From an uncultured Verrucomicrobia subdivision 3 bacterium (GTDB lineage Bacteria; Verrucomicrobiota; Verrucomicrobiia; Limisphaerales; UBA11358), in the NCBI GenBank assembly GCA_903861445.1, contig CAIOUK010000022.1:1-22894 (forward strand): 22,894 nt of DNA, read 5' to 3'. Below are positions 14,529 through 21,606 of the stretch, piece by piece. Positions within the stretch are counted from its first letter, which is position 1. The number at the start of each line of letters is the position of its first letter. The notes under the pieces are model-generated. The model did no database searches. It was not told the origin of the DNA and saw nothing but the letters and a program-made list of their open reading frames with translations. The translations under genes were made by a program, and so were the position numbers.

Positions 14529-15491
14529 TTATCCCGCCGCCGTCAGCCGGATGATTTCGCGCAGCGGTGTCTGCGGTTTGAAACCCACGTAGCGTTCCAG
14601 TTTTTCCACGCGCGGTTTGCGACGGCGCATATCATCAAAGCCCGGCGCATAGGCCTGGTCGTAGGGAACCAGTTTGATCGAAGATTTTGAGCCGAGGGTG
14701 GCCACGACGAGTTGGGCAAGTTCCAGAATCGAAATTTCCTCCGTGCCGCCGATGTTAAAAATTTCCCCGCGCGCCGCATCGCATTGCTGCAGCCGCATTA
14801 GCGCCTCCACAACATCGTGCACGAGGCAGAAGCAACGCGTTTGCGCACCGTCGCCAAAAACTTTCAGCGGTTCGCCGGCTTTAGCCGCCGCAATGAAACG
14901 CGGCAGCACCATGCCGTAGCGCCCGGTCTGGCGCGGGCCGACGGTATTAAACAGCCGCGCGATGGTGACGGGCAGATTTTTTTCACGGGCATAGGCCAGC
15001 GCGAGAAATTCGTCCGTGAGCTTCGAGCAGGCGTAGCTCCAGCGCGATTGGCCGGGCGGGCCGATGAGCAAATCGTCATCCTCGCTGAACTCCGGCTTGG
15101 CGCTCTTGCCGTAAACTTCCGAGGTGGAGGTCAGCAGCAAGGGCGTGGAATTTTTCGCCGCCGCACGCAGCAGAATTTGTGTCTCACTAAAACTGGCTTC
15201 CAAAACGTGCAACGCGGATTGGACCACCAAATCCACACCCACCGTCGCCGCGAGATGAAAAATATATTCTGCTTCCGCCGCCAACTGCGGCAGTTCCGCG
15301 TAATCAGAAATTTTGGAGCAAATGAAATGGAGCTGCGGATGACTGTTCACCGCCGCCAGATTTTCCAAAGTGCCGGTGGAAAGATCGTCAATGACAACAA
15401 CAGTTTTGCCCGCCTTCAGCAAACGCTCCACCAGATGTGCGCCAATAAAACCCGCACCACCGGAGACGAGAATGTGGCGTCCCGTTTTCAT
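14529..15491 (-). CDS. NAD-dependent nucleotide-sugar epimerase/dehydratase (extended SDR)
   Basis: This is an extended short-chain dehydrogenase/reductase acting on a nucleotide sugar, of the UDP-glucose epimerase / dTDP-glucose dehydratase / UDP-glucuronate decarboxylase type (320 residues). It has the NAD-binding VSGGAGFIGAHLVERL at the N-terminus (GGAGFIG at 11-17), the VVVIDDLSTG strand typical of NAD-specific members, TSTSEVYGKS with the active-site Ser/Thr, and the YACSK motif (Y153, K157). ARLFNTVGPRQTGRYGMVLPRF and GDGAQTRCFCLVHDVVEAL follow, which are typical of UDP-xylose synthase-like and GalE-like proteins. Its ATG overlaps the TGA of the amidase gene, so the two are translated together, suggesting a cell-envelope role. 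Exact substrate cannot be read from the sequence. Confidence 0.85.
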   Translation of the reverse strand: MKTGRHILVSGGAGFIGAHLVERLLKAGKTVVVIDDLSTGTLENLAAVNSHPQLHFICSKISDYAELPQLAAEAEYIFHLAATVGVDLVVQSALHVLEASFSETQILLRAAAKNSTPLLLTSTSEVYGKSAKPEFSEDDDLLIGPPGQSRWSYACSKLTDEFLALAYAREKNLPVTIARLFNTVGPRQTGRYGMVLPRFIAAAKAGEPLKVFGDGAQTRCFCLVHDVVEALMRLQQCDAARGEIFNIGGTEEISILELAQLVVATLGSKSSIKLVPYDQAYAPGFDDMRRRKPRVEKLERYVGFKPQTPLREIIRLTAAG

Positions 15492-16600
15492 TTGAGCGCA
15501 TTGGCAACCGCCTCGGCCAGTTTCTGGCGAAACGCAGCACTTTCAATTTTTCCCGCCTCGCGCGGATTGGAAAGATAGCCGCCTTCGATTAGAATCGCCG
15601 GACGTTTCTGCCCGCGCAGGACGCCCATGAAACGCGCATGGCGAATGCCGCGATCTTCCTGGCCACAGCCTTGCAAAATCCCCGCGTGCAGCCGGATGGC
15701 AAGCAGGAGGTTTTGCTCGTCAAAATTGTTGTTTGGGTAATGGTCGCTCCAAATATCAGGATAACCGCGCGTCAGCGTCGAGGGCATTCCGGTCGGCGTC
15801 AGGCAATAGGTTTCCACTCCGTTTTCCTGTGTTCGGGGTGCGGAGGAATTAAAATGCAGGCTAATGAACAAATCGGCGTGATGCGATTCCGCAAACGCGA
15901 CCCGATTGGACAACGTGATGTCGGTATCGTTCGTGCGCGTGAGATAAACCGTCCAGCCGTTCGTGGCCAGCAGGAGTTTGATACGCCGCGCCCAGTCGAG
16001 AGTAAAATCCTTTTCATAGCGCCCGCCCAGCACGCTCTTGGTGCCGGATTCCTTGCCGCCGTGACCGGGGTCGATGACGATGACGCGGTCTGGACTGAAC
16101 GTCAGTGGCGATCCCAACAACAGCGGTTCAATGCTGGTTTGCAGATCAACGCCATGCACGAAAATCTGGTCATCAATGATTTCCGGAGCAAATCCTAAAT
16201 GGATTTCCATGCCGCGCCAGATCGCTTCCTGACTGCCAATGGTCAAAATCATTTTCCCGCTCGCTGAACTGATGGCATAGCTTGTGACGGGCGAACTGGC
16301 CACCTTTCGTGGCGGGGCAAGTTTGTTTTCTGCGGCCCAGCGGTTGAGCGACGTCCACGTCAAAATCGGCGCCGGACGGGTAATGATTTTTGGCGGTGGC
16401 ACGTTGGTGCGCGCCACCGGCAGCTTCACCGGCTTGACGAGAGTTGGCTTGGCCGGTGGGGCGACTTTCGGTGGCGTGACAACTGGTTTGGTCGCCGACC
16501 AATCCGTTGCCACGGCATCGCTGTTATCGTGCGGAGCCGTGACGCAACCGGTTAATAACAAAAGTGCGCCGCAAAGAATGATGCTTGCAACTTTGAACAC
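15488..16600 (-). CDS. N-acetylmuramoyl-L-alanine amidase lipoprotein (Amidase_3)
   Basis: This is a zinc amidase that cleaves the amide between MurNAc and the stem peptide in peptidoglycan, probably in daughter-cell separation or turnover. The 370-residue protein starts at a GTG with a lipoprotein signal (MFKVASIILCGALLLLTGC, lipidated C19). A Pro/Lys/Val-rich linker (about 35-75) follows, then a small beta domain (about 78-160) weakly like amidase-associated N-terminal domains. The catalytic domain runs from about 168 to 370, with VIDPGHGGKESG, a conserved Glu in the GRYEKDF segment, ADLFISLHFNSS, and a late ILIEGGYLSNPREA that supplies the catalytic Glu. These are the zinc ligands and general base of AmiC-like enzymes. 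Its TGA overlaps the epimerase ATG. No AMIN domain was recognised. The start codon lies 6 bases after a possible -10 element, so the mRNA may be leaderless. Confidence 0.9.
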   Translation of the reverse strand: MFKVASIILCGALLLLTGCVTAPHDNSDAVATDWSATKPVVTPPKVAPPAKPTLVKPVKLPVARTNVPPPKIITRPAPILTWTSLNRWAAENKLAPPRKVASSPVTSYAISSASGKMILTIGSQEAIWRGMEIHLGFAPEIIDDQIFVHGVDLQTSIEPLLLGSPLTFSPDRVIVIDPGHGGKESGTKSVLGGRYEKDFTLDWARRIKLLLATNGWTVYLTRTNDTDITLSNRVAFAESHHADLFISLHFNSSAPRTQENGVETYCLTPTGMPSTLTRGYPDIWSDHYPNNNFDEQNLLLAIRLHAGILQGCGQEDRGIRHARFMGVLRGQKRPAILIEGGYLSNPREAGKIESAAFRQKLAEAVANALK

Positions 16601-16606
16601 GCGCCT

Positions 16607-16634
16607 ATTTTGCGAAACGCGAAAGCGGACTCAA
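16607..16634 (-). promoter_or_regulatory. possible leaderless promoter of the amidase-epimerase operon
   Basis: On the minus strand TTGAGT (16629-16634), a 16-bp spacer and CAAAAT (16607-16612) lie with 6 bases between the -10-like box and the GTG start. Initiation would fall at or next to the start codon. Each hexamer matches the sigma-70 consensus at 4 of 6 positions. Confidence 0.35.
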
Positions 16635-16667
16635 GTTGTTTCGGGCGCGACTTGTTTGCGACCCGGA

Positions 16668-16676
16668 CTTGCGGCA
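16668..16676 (+). promoter_or_regulatory. CTTGCGGCA motif upstream of ubiX
   Basis: The nonamer CTTGCGGCA ends exactly 10 bases before the ubiX GTG. The same nonamer (extended to ACTTGCGGCA) ends exactly 10 bases before the ATG at 21340. It may contain or flank a -10 element (CAAGAT, 6 bases before the start, with TTGTTT 17 bp further upstream). Confidence 0.3.
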
Positions 16677-16686
16677 AGATGATGCC

Positions 16687-17244
16687 GTGAAAATTTTAGT
16701 CGCCATCACCGGAGCCAGCGGCGCGCTTTACGCGCAACGATTGCTCGACAATTTGAATCCGCGCGAGCACGAAATTCACGTCGTGCTGAGCCACTACGCG
16801 CAGCAGGTTGTGGCCGAGGAGTTGCCGGGCGGCTTGAAATTTCCCGAAGGCGTCAAGCCGCACGGCCTGAAAAGCATGAACGCGCCCTTCGCCAGCGGCT
16901 CAAATCCGCCGGACGTGATGGTGGTGATTCCCTGCACGATGGGCACGATGGGCCGCATCGCGCACGGTTACAGCGAGGATGTTTTGCTGCGCGCGGCCGA
17001 CGTGGTGCTGAAGGAAAAGAAAAAACTGATTCTCGTCCCGCGTGAAACGCCGATCAGCCTCATCCACGTCAAAAACATGGAACTGCTGCTGCTGGCTGGC
17101 GCGACGTTGATTCCGGCTAACCCAAGCTTTTATTCCGGTGCCAAGACCATCGTTGAACTGGTGGACACCGTGGTCGCCCGCGTCCTCGATCACATGGGGC
17201 TGCCGAACAAAATTGCTCCACGCTGGGCGGAAGAAAAAGAATGA
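16687..17244 (+). CDS. ubiX: UbiX-family flavin prenyltransferase
   Basis: UbiX joins a dimethylallyl group to FMN, making the prenylated flavin cofactor used by UbiD-type decarboxylases. The 185-residue length matches the family (E. coli about 189). The N-terminus reads MKILVAITGASGALYA, the FMN/phosphate-binding motif. Later LSHYAQQVVAEEL, VVIPCTMGTMGRIAHGYSEDVLLRAADVVLKE, LVPRETPISLIHVKNM and the PANPSFYSGAKTIVELVDTVVARVLDHMGL tail are all characteristic. A GTG start was chosen because the family N-terminus begins there; upstream codons in the same frame show no similarity. The gene overlaps the prenyltransferase gene by 4 bases. Next to an MqnP-like gene it probably serves the UbiD-like decarboxylase of the futalosine menaquinone pathway, which is not in this window. 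Confidence 0.93.
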   Translation: MKILVAITGASGALYAQRLLDNLNPREHEIHVVLSHYAQQVVAEELPGGLKFPEGVKPHGLKSMNAPFASGSNPPDVMVVIPCTMGTMGRIAHGYSEDVLLRAADVVLKEKKKLILVPRETPISLIHVKNMELLLLAGATLIPANPSFYSGAKTIVELVDTVVARVLDHMGLPNKIAPRWAEEKE

Positions 17245-18137
17245 TTTCAGTGATTCAAAAGTGGGGCAGTTTCGTTCGCTTCTCGCACACGGTGTTTGCT
17301 TTGCCATTCGCGTTGGCAGCCATGCTCGTGGCGGCGCGCGAACATCGCGGCTGGCCAGGCTGGCAAACTTTCGGGCTGATTTTGGCGGCGATGGTCTGTG
17401 CGCGGACGTGTGCAATGGCGTTCAATCGCATTGTGGATCGCAAGTTTGACGCACTGAATCCGCGCACGAAGAACCGGCATCTGCCGGCCGGACAAATTTC
17501 TCTGGTAAGTGCGCTATTGCTCTGCGCGCTTTCCGGCGCGGGGCTGATTACCTCGAGCTGGTTGTTAAATTCGCTGTGCTTCTATCTTTCGCCGGTGGCG
17601 CTGACAATGGTTTGCTTTTATTCGCTGACGAAGCGGTTCACGGATTACACGCATGTATTCCTCGGCATTGCGCTCGCGCTCGCGCCGATTGGCGCGTGGC
17701 TGGCGGTAAAAGGATCAAATGTCTCGCCGCTGGAAATTTTTCAAATGACCACACTCGCCGCCGCCGTGATTTTGTGGCTCGTGGGCTTCGACATCATTTA
17801 CGCGCTTCAAGATTACGAGTTTGACCGGTCGCACGGCCTGCGCTCACTCGTCGTCGCGTGGGGACCGCAAAACGCGCTGACGGCGGCGTTCCTCGCGCAC
17901 ATGATTATGTGTGGATTGCTGTTCGGCTTCGGGCTTCTGTGCCATTTCCGACTCGCGTATCTCGTCGGCTGGCTCATCATGCTCATCTGCCTCGTGCTGG
18001 AGCACTGGATTGCGCGGCGGCGGAGCTTGAACTGGATCAACATCGCCTTCTTCCGGCTGAACGCACTGGTGGGAATTATTTTTCTGGTGGTGGTGGCGGC
18101 GGAAGTGATTTTTCAGGGCGGGTTCAAACTGCGTTAA
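17241..18137 (+). CDS. mqnP: UbiA-family prenyltransferase, probable menaquinone-specific MqnP
   Basis: This integral membrane enzyme attaches a polyprenyl chain to an aromatic acid. The 298 residues hold seven to nine hydrophobic helices and the two Asp-rich motifs of the UbiA family: NRIVDRKFD (N62, D66, D70), followed by ALNPRTKNRHLPAG, and DIIYALQDYEFD (D184, D191, D195). These bind Mg-diphosphate. The start codon ATG overlaps the ubiX stop (ATGA), and a weak GGAAG ribosome-binding site lies within the ubiX end. Co-encoding with ubiX is typical of futalosine-pathway organisms, where MqnP prenylates the 1,4-dihydroxy-6-naphthoate-derived ring; the 4-hydroxybenzoate role in ubiquinone synthesis is the alternative, but is unlikely in this phylum. 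No terminator is visible after the gene. Confidence 0.85.
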   Translation: MISVIQKWGSFVRFSHTVFALPFALAAMLVAAREHRGWPGWQTFGLILAAMVCARTCAMAFNRIVDRKFDALNPRTKNRHLPAGQISLVSALLLCALSGAGLITSSWLLNSLCFYLSPVALTMVCFYSLTKRFTDYTHVFLGIALALAPIGAWLAVKGSNVSPLEIFQMTTLAAAVILWLVGFDIIYALQDYEFDRSHGLRSLVVAWGPQNALTAAFLAHMIMCGLLFGFGLLCHFRLAYLVGWLIMLICLVLEHWIARRRSLNWINIAFFRLNALVGIIFLVVVAAEVIFQGGFKLR

Positions 18138-18243
18138 GCGTCTGATCTGAATTCAAATTTTAGTTTCCTGCCCCAACCCCAACAGCGCGGCGACTGGTTT
18201 GCAAGATTGCACCCGGCCGTGAATCCCCCCATGATTCGCGGGC

Positions 18244-19254
18244 ATGAGAATCAATTTGTTCGCTTCCATTTTGATGGCCGGCTTCGTCGCTGTTTTTTCG
18301 ACGAACGCAGCGGTGGCGGACGCCCATGGATTTTTACTGGTTTGCAACAAAGGCAACCAGACACTCGGCTTAATTGACACCGTTGCGGGCAAAATGATTT
18401 CCACCGTGCCAGAGGATGGCGTGACGGGACATGAAGTCGTCGCCTCGCCGGATGGTCGCCGCGCGTTTGTGCCCATCTACGGTAACGCCGGCGTGGGTCA
18501 TGCGGGAACCGACGGGCAATTGATCCGGGTGATTGATCTGGAAAAGCGCGCCATCGTGGGCACGATTGATCTGGGTAAGGGATTGCGTCCACATTGCGCC
18601 GTCATCGGACCCAAGAACGGCCTGCTCTACGTCACGACGGAACTTGATAATTCCGTGACTGTGATTGACCCGCAGACGTTGAATGTGGTCGGCACCATTC
18701 CTACCGGCCAACCGGAGTCGCACATGCTCGCCATCACCAGCGATGGCAAACGTGGTTATACGGCGAACGTCAAGTCGGGCACGGTTTCTGTGTTGGATTT
18801 GGACGCGAAGAAAGTTCTCGCCATCATTCCGGTTTGCAAGATAACACAACGTATTTCACTCTCGGTGGATGACCGATGGGTTTTCACGTCCGACCAAACG
18901 CGCGCGCGCCTCGCAGTCATTGACACACAAACCAACGGCCTCGCCCGCTGGATCGAAATGCCGGGCACGGGTTACGGTTCGGCCCCGACGCCGGATGGAA
19001 AATGGTTGGTGGTGGCATTGCCCGGGCTTAATCAAATCGCGGTGATTGATTTGACGGCCATGAAAGTGGTGAAAACAATCGAGGTGCCGAAAGCGCCGCA
19101 GGAGGTGGTGATGCGTCCGGATGGCGCGGAGGCGTATGTCTCATGTTCTGCGAGCCGACAGATTGCCGTGATTGATACGAAAACTTGGGCGGTAAAAAAA
19201 CTAATTAATGCAGGACCGGGTGCGGATGGTCTGGCGTGGGCGAAGAGGCAATAA
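18244..19254 (+). CDS. exported YVTN-type beta-propeller protein
   Basis: This is a probable periplasmic seven-bladed propeller of 336 residues. A signal peptide (about 1-26, MRINLFASILMAGFVAVFST then NAAVA) precedes repeated blades of about 40-45 residues with the pattern G-x-(V/L)-x-V-(I/L)-D-x-x-x-x-x-V-x-x-I, for example SVTVIDPQTLNVVGTIPTG, TVSVLDLDAKKVLAIIP, QIAVIDLTAMKVVKTIEVP and QIAVIDTKTWAVKKLI, alternating with SPDGRRAFV, TSDGKRGYTAN, TPDGKWLVVA and RPDGAEAYVS turns. These are YVTN/cytochrome-D1-like repeats, known in surface and periplasmic binding proteins. No haem ligand or catalytic motif is seen, so a binding or scaffold role is likely and the ligand is unknown. It starts 106 bases after mqnP. 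No clear promoter or Shine-Dalgarno is visible in that gap. Confidence 0.8.
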   Translation: MRINLFASILMAGFVAVFSTNAAVADAHGFLLVCNKGNQTLGLIDTVAGKMISTVPEDGVTGHEVVASPDGRRAFVPIYGNAGVGHAGTDGQLIRVIDLEKRAIVGTIDLGKGLRPHCAVIGPKNGLLYVTTELDNSVTVIDPQTLNVVGTIPTGQPESHMLAITSDGKRGYTANVKSGTVSVLDLDAKKVLAIIPVCKITQRISLSVDDRWVFTSDQTRARLAVIDTQTNGLARWIEMPGTGYGSAPTPDGKWLVVALPGLNQIAVIDLTAMKVVKTIEVPKAPQEVVMRPDGAEAYVSCSASRQIAVIDTKTWAVKKLINAGPGADGLAWAKRQ

Positions 19255-19298
19255 ATCCAAGCCAACTGACCTCTTTGGTCTGCGGCCACCAGCGCAAG

Positions 19299-19328
19299 CA
19301 ATGATAATTTTTTGCCAAATTATCATTG
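19299..19328. repeat. perfect 12-bp inverted repeat upstream of the lipoprotein gene
   Basis: The arms CAATGATAATTT (19299-19310) and AAATTATCATTG (19317-19328) are perfect inverted repeats with a 6-nt centre, in an AT-rich patch unlike its surroundings. It lies 33 bases before the lipoprotein ATG and touches the possible -35 hexamer TTGTCC. With no T-tract after either arm it is more like an operator than a terminator. Confidence 0.75.
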
Positions 19329-19355
19329 TCCACTTCAGCCATCGTGCGTTCTACT
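19326..19355 (+). promoter_or_regulatory. possible promoter of the lipoprotein gene
   Basis: TTGTCC (19326-19331), an 18-bp spacer and TCTACT (19350-19355) end 6 bases before the ATG at 19362. Each hexamer matches the sigma-70 consensus at 4 of 6 positions. The left hexamer overlaps the inverted repeat, so a bound repressor would cover it. Confidence 0.3.
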
Positions 19356-19361
19356 ACACAC

Positions 19362-21056
19362 ATGAACATGAATTCCATCGCCAAAAAAATTAGCCTGTCC
19401 GTCAGCTTCGGCCTACTGCTGCTCACGACCGGCTGTTTTGATACCAAGGACGACGTCACGCTTAACCCCGACGGCTCGGGCAAGGTGGTGCATGAATGCA
19501 CATTTCAGGCGGTGAATCTGAATATGGGCAACGATAATGAAGATCCCGGCAAAGCGTTGACGAACGCGGTGCGCGAGGTGCTGGAAAAATCGCGGGGCGT
19601 GGAGGCGTGGCGCAATGTGACGTTCAAGACACTGGACGACGGACGGCTGTATTTTCGCGGCACGGCTTATTTCAAAAATCTTTCCAAACTGGCCATTGAA
19701 AACCAGACAATGCTGGATCTGGACTGGACGAAAACGGCAGGCGGCAATGCGCTGCTTACCTTGCGCACAAACAAGTCCGACACCGAGGCATCCGAGGGCA
19801 TCCACATTCATCGCATGAAGCAGAAATCGCCACCCAAAAACATGTCGCCTGCAGAACTGGACAAGCGCATCAAGCAACAGCGCATCCAATACCAGCAGGG
19901 TAAGCCAATGGTCGCGGGCATTTTGGGAACCATGAAACACGCCGTCGTGCTACACCTGCCAGGCAAAGTCGTCAGCCATTCCAATTTCACCAACGATGCC
20001 AACGGAAATCTCGCCATCACCTTTTCGGGCGCGAAAATGCTGGAGGTTATGGACAAGCTTGTGAATGACGACGCGTGGTGTCGCACGCACAACGGCACCG
20101 GCTTTGATGATATGCAGGAAAAACCGGTGATGGACGAGGAAATGAACCAGTTTATCTTTGGTGAAAAAGCGCCCGTGCAGGCGGTCATCACGGCCGGCAC
20201 CAAGCCGCTATTCGATTACGTGGCGGAAGTGGCGGCGGCGAAAAAAGAATACGAAGCGTTGAAAAAAGCGCTGCGTGTCGGCTCGTCCGCCACGGGAACA
20301 GAGACCTCGGAAGTTTTGACTGCGCCCGCGACCGGCGGTGTGAAAAGCGTCAAGGTGGTCGGCGTCCGGATGGTCACGGGCGCCGACAACTCACGCGAGT
20401 TGCGAGCCTTGAATTGTTTCCAGAATGAATACTCGGTCGCGCTGCTGGTGGAATTTCCCGGCGCGGTGCAATCCGTCACGGACAAGACCGCGCTCCAAGT
20501 CGCCACGGCGGACGACGGCACCAGTCTGCTGCCGGATTCGGAATGGGATCGCAAGGTGCATTTCCCGAATCTCGCAAAAGACAAGTCGGCGACGGTTCTG
20601 GAATTCAAATTAAATCTCCCCGGCTCCGGCGTGAAAAGTTTGAAGGAACTTTCCGGCTCGGTGCAATATCGCGTTGCCAACGGCACCAAGGAAATTGACC
20701 TCGGGCTGGACGGACTGAAAGAAGGCGCGACTGGCACGAATCTGGATGCGCGTATCGAGTCCATCAAGGAAGGCTGGCAGAAGAACGGCGCGCAGGAAAT
20801 GACCCTGCATTTGAAGCTTGAACCCGACGGCCTCAAGTCCCTGGCCATCGTGGCGGACGGTGCCAAAACGGTGCTACCGACACGCGGTTACAGCGGCGGC
20901 AATGGCAAGTATGATTTCAATTACGAGTGGCAGACGAATTTTCCCGCGAACAGCCGGCTGGTGGCGGAGGTTTACGACAAGGTGCAAACGTTTGATGCAC
21001 CGTTCAAACTGGAAAATATTTCCCTGCTGGGCGCGAGTCTGAACGCGGGAAAATAA
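19362..21056 (+). CDS. large lipoprotein of unknown function
   Basis: I do not recognise a named family. The 564-residue product has a lipoprotein signal (SLSVSFGLLLLTTGC, lipidated C25 from the ATG at 19362, or C23 from the ATG at 19368). A segment with a DGSG turn follows (VTLNPDGSGKVVHE), a pattern also seen at the mature N-terminus of LppM-like lipoproteins. The middle region (about 150-320) is mixed alpha/beta and charged, with a helix near 290-310 (AAAKKEYEALKKALRV). A beta-rich C-terminal domain (about 330-555) begins VKSVKVVGVRM and contains a VALLVEFPGAVQSV strand pair. Such beta-sandwich tails occur in many orphan planctomycete and verrucomicrobial envelope proteins. It is transcribed alone, with an inverted repeat upstream, and ends 10 bases from the facing small gene. 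No enzyme motif is visible. Confidence 0.75.
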   Translation: MNMNSIAKKISLSVSFGLLLLTTGCFDTKDDVTLNPDGSGKVVHECTFQAVNLNMGNDNEDPGKALTNAVREVLEKSRGVEAWRNVTFKTLDDGRLYFRGTAYFKNLSKLAIENQTMLDLDWTKTAGGNALLTLRTNKSDTEASEGIHIHRMKQKSPPKNMSPAELDKRIKQQRIQYQQGKPMVAGILGTMKHAVVLHLPGKVVSHSNFTNDANGNLAITFSGAKMLEVMDKLVNDDAWCRTHNGTGFDDMQEKPVMDEEMNQFIFGEKAPVQAVITAGTKPLFDYVAEVAAAKKEYEALKKALRVGSSATGTETSEVLTAPATGGVKSVKVVGVRMVTGADNSRELRALNCFQNEYSVALLVEFPGAVQSVTDKTALQVATADDGTSLLPDSEWDRKVHFPNLAKDKSATVLEFKLNLPGSGVKSLKELSGSVQYRVANGTKEIDLGLDGLKEGATGTNLDARIESIKEGWQKNGAQEMTLHLKLEPDGLKSLAIVADGAKTVLPTRGYSGGNGKYDFNYEWQTNFPANSRLVAEVYDKVQTFDAPFKLENISLLGASLNAGK

Positions 21057-21066
21057 TTTCCGGGCA

Positions 21067-21276
21067 TCAAATCTTCGTTTTGATGCCGCAGGCACGCGCG
21101 AGACACCAACCCGCGAGTGCCTCGTAGATGGCAAAAAGTCCGGCAGCCACAAAAACTAGTCCGAACCAAAGGTTGTAATCCACCAGCACGATGCCCGCGA
21201 TGAGGCTCAGCGTGCCGATGACGCCGCGCGCGATGCGCCCATTGCGCTTGATATTGGGCTGGAAGAATTGGCTCAC
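21067..21276 (-). CDS. small DUF2892-like membrane protein
   Basis: This 69-residue inner-membrane protein has the DUF2892 layout: an N-terminal polar stretch (NIKRNGRIARGVIG), two hydrophobic segments (about 18-34 and 36-56) and a closing GWCLARACGIKT that matches the family's Cys-containing end (usually xxCPLYxLLGxxT). DUF2892 proteins occur alone or fused to rhodanese domains, as in YgaP; their role is unknown. The start is a GTG. A TTGCCA - 16 bp - TAGATT pair ends 6 bases before it, which would give a leaderless transcript. It is divergent from the small membrane protein at 21340 and ends 10 bases from the facing lipoprotein gene. Confidence 0.75.
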   Translation of the reverse strand: MSQFFQPNIKRNGRIARGVIGTLSLIAGIVLVDYNLWFGLVFVAAGLFAIYEALAGWCLARACGIKTKI

Positions 21277-21282
21277 GCCAAA

Positions 21283-21310
21283 AATCTAACACAGAGATTT
21301 TCCGTGGCAA
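21283..21310 (-). promoter_or_regulatory. possible leaderless promoter of the DUF2892-like gene
   Basis: On the minus strand TTGCCA (21305-21310; 5 of 6 to TTGACA), a 16-bp spacer and TAGATT (21283-21288; 4 of 6 to TATAAT) end 6 bases before the GTG start. The geometry is identical to that upstream of the amidase gene. Confidence 0.4.
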
Positions 21311-21320
21311 GTCGCGCCCA

Positions 21321-21329
21321 CTTGCGGCA
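21321..21329 (+). promoter_or_regulatory. CTTGCGGCA motif upstream of the small membrane protein gene
   Basis: This nonamer ends exactly 10 bases before the ATG at 21340, the same distance and sequence as upstream of ubiX. Its function is unknown. It lies on the opposite side of the divergent gap from the DUF2892 promoter. Confidence 0.3.
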
Positions 21330-21339
21330 GAGTGTCGGC

Positions 21340-21552
21340 ATGGATTTTGACTCGAACCAGCTTTGGGCTTCGGTGTTGTGGAGCGGCATCGGCGGCGGCT
21401 ACCTCATTTACGGCTGGCGACAGCAGGCCGGCATCCCCTTCGCCGGCGGTGTGGCGATGTCGCTCGCGTGTTTTCTGCCGGCGCTATGGATGTCGCTGGC
21501 AAGCCTCGCCATCATGGTCGCGGTGTGGTGGCTGTTGAAGCAGGGTTATTGA
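21340..21552 (+). CDS. small two-helix membrane protein
   Basis: This 70-residue protein (from the ATG, MDFDSNQLW) has two or three hydrophobic segments (about 9-24, 33-48 and 49-66) and a short basic loop YGWRQQ. The pattern GSIG/GIGGGYLIYG-R-Q followed by a Pro-containing helix is shared with a family of about 70-residue proteins often labelled 'amino acid transport protein' without experimental support. I infer only a small integral membrane protein. An in-frame upstream start (21268) would overlap the divergent gene and is unlikely. No Shine-Dalgarno is seen. It ends 54 bases from the facing surface-repeat gene. Confidence 0.6.
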   Translation: MDFDSNQLWASVLWSGIGGGYLIYGWRQQAGIPFAGGVAMSLACFLPALWMSLASLAIMVAVWWLLKQGY

Positions 21553-21556
21553 AACG

Positions 21557-21585
21557 AAAAACCGGAGACCGCGAACGGCCTCCGG
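21557..21585 (-). terminator. Rho-independent terminator after the surface-repeat protein gene
   Basis: On the minus strand a stem with arms CCGGAG and CTCCGG (21580-21585 and 21562-21567), plus two further GC pairs, is followed by TTTTT (21557-21561) and a further T-rich stretch. It lies 21 bases after the stop codon of the gene ending at 21607. It also overlaps the space just after the plus-strand small membrane gene. Confidence 0.8.
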
Positions 21586-21606
21586 CTGGAAAACTTCAAA
21601 CAATTT

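Noticed and set aside
14817..15578. 253-codon plus-strand open frame opposite the epimerase
   Set aside because: It is antisense to the SDR motifs and has no recognisable product.
18223..18238. Small inverted repeat (GAATC/GATTC) before the beta-propeller gene
   Set aside because: The arms are only five perfect bases, which is expected by chance, with no T-tract or promoter context.
19299..19328. Inverted repeat as terminator of the beta-propeller gene
   Set aside because: The stem is AT-rich, neither side is followed by a T-tract, and it lies close to the next start codon, overlapping a -35-like box.
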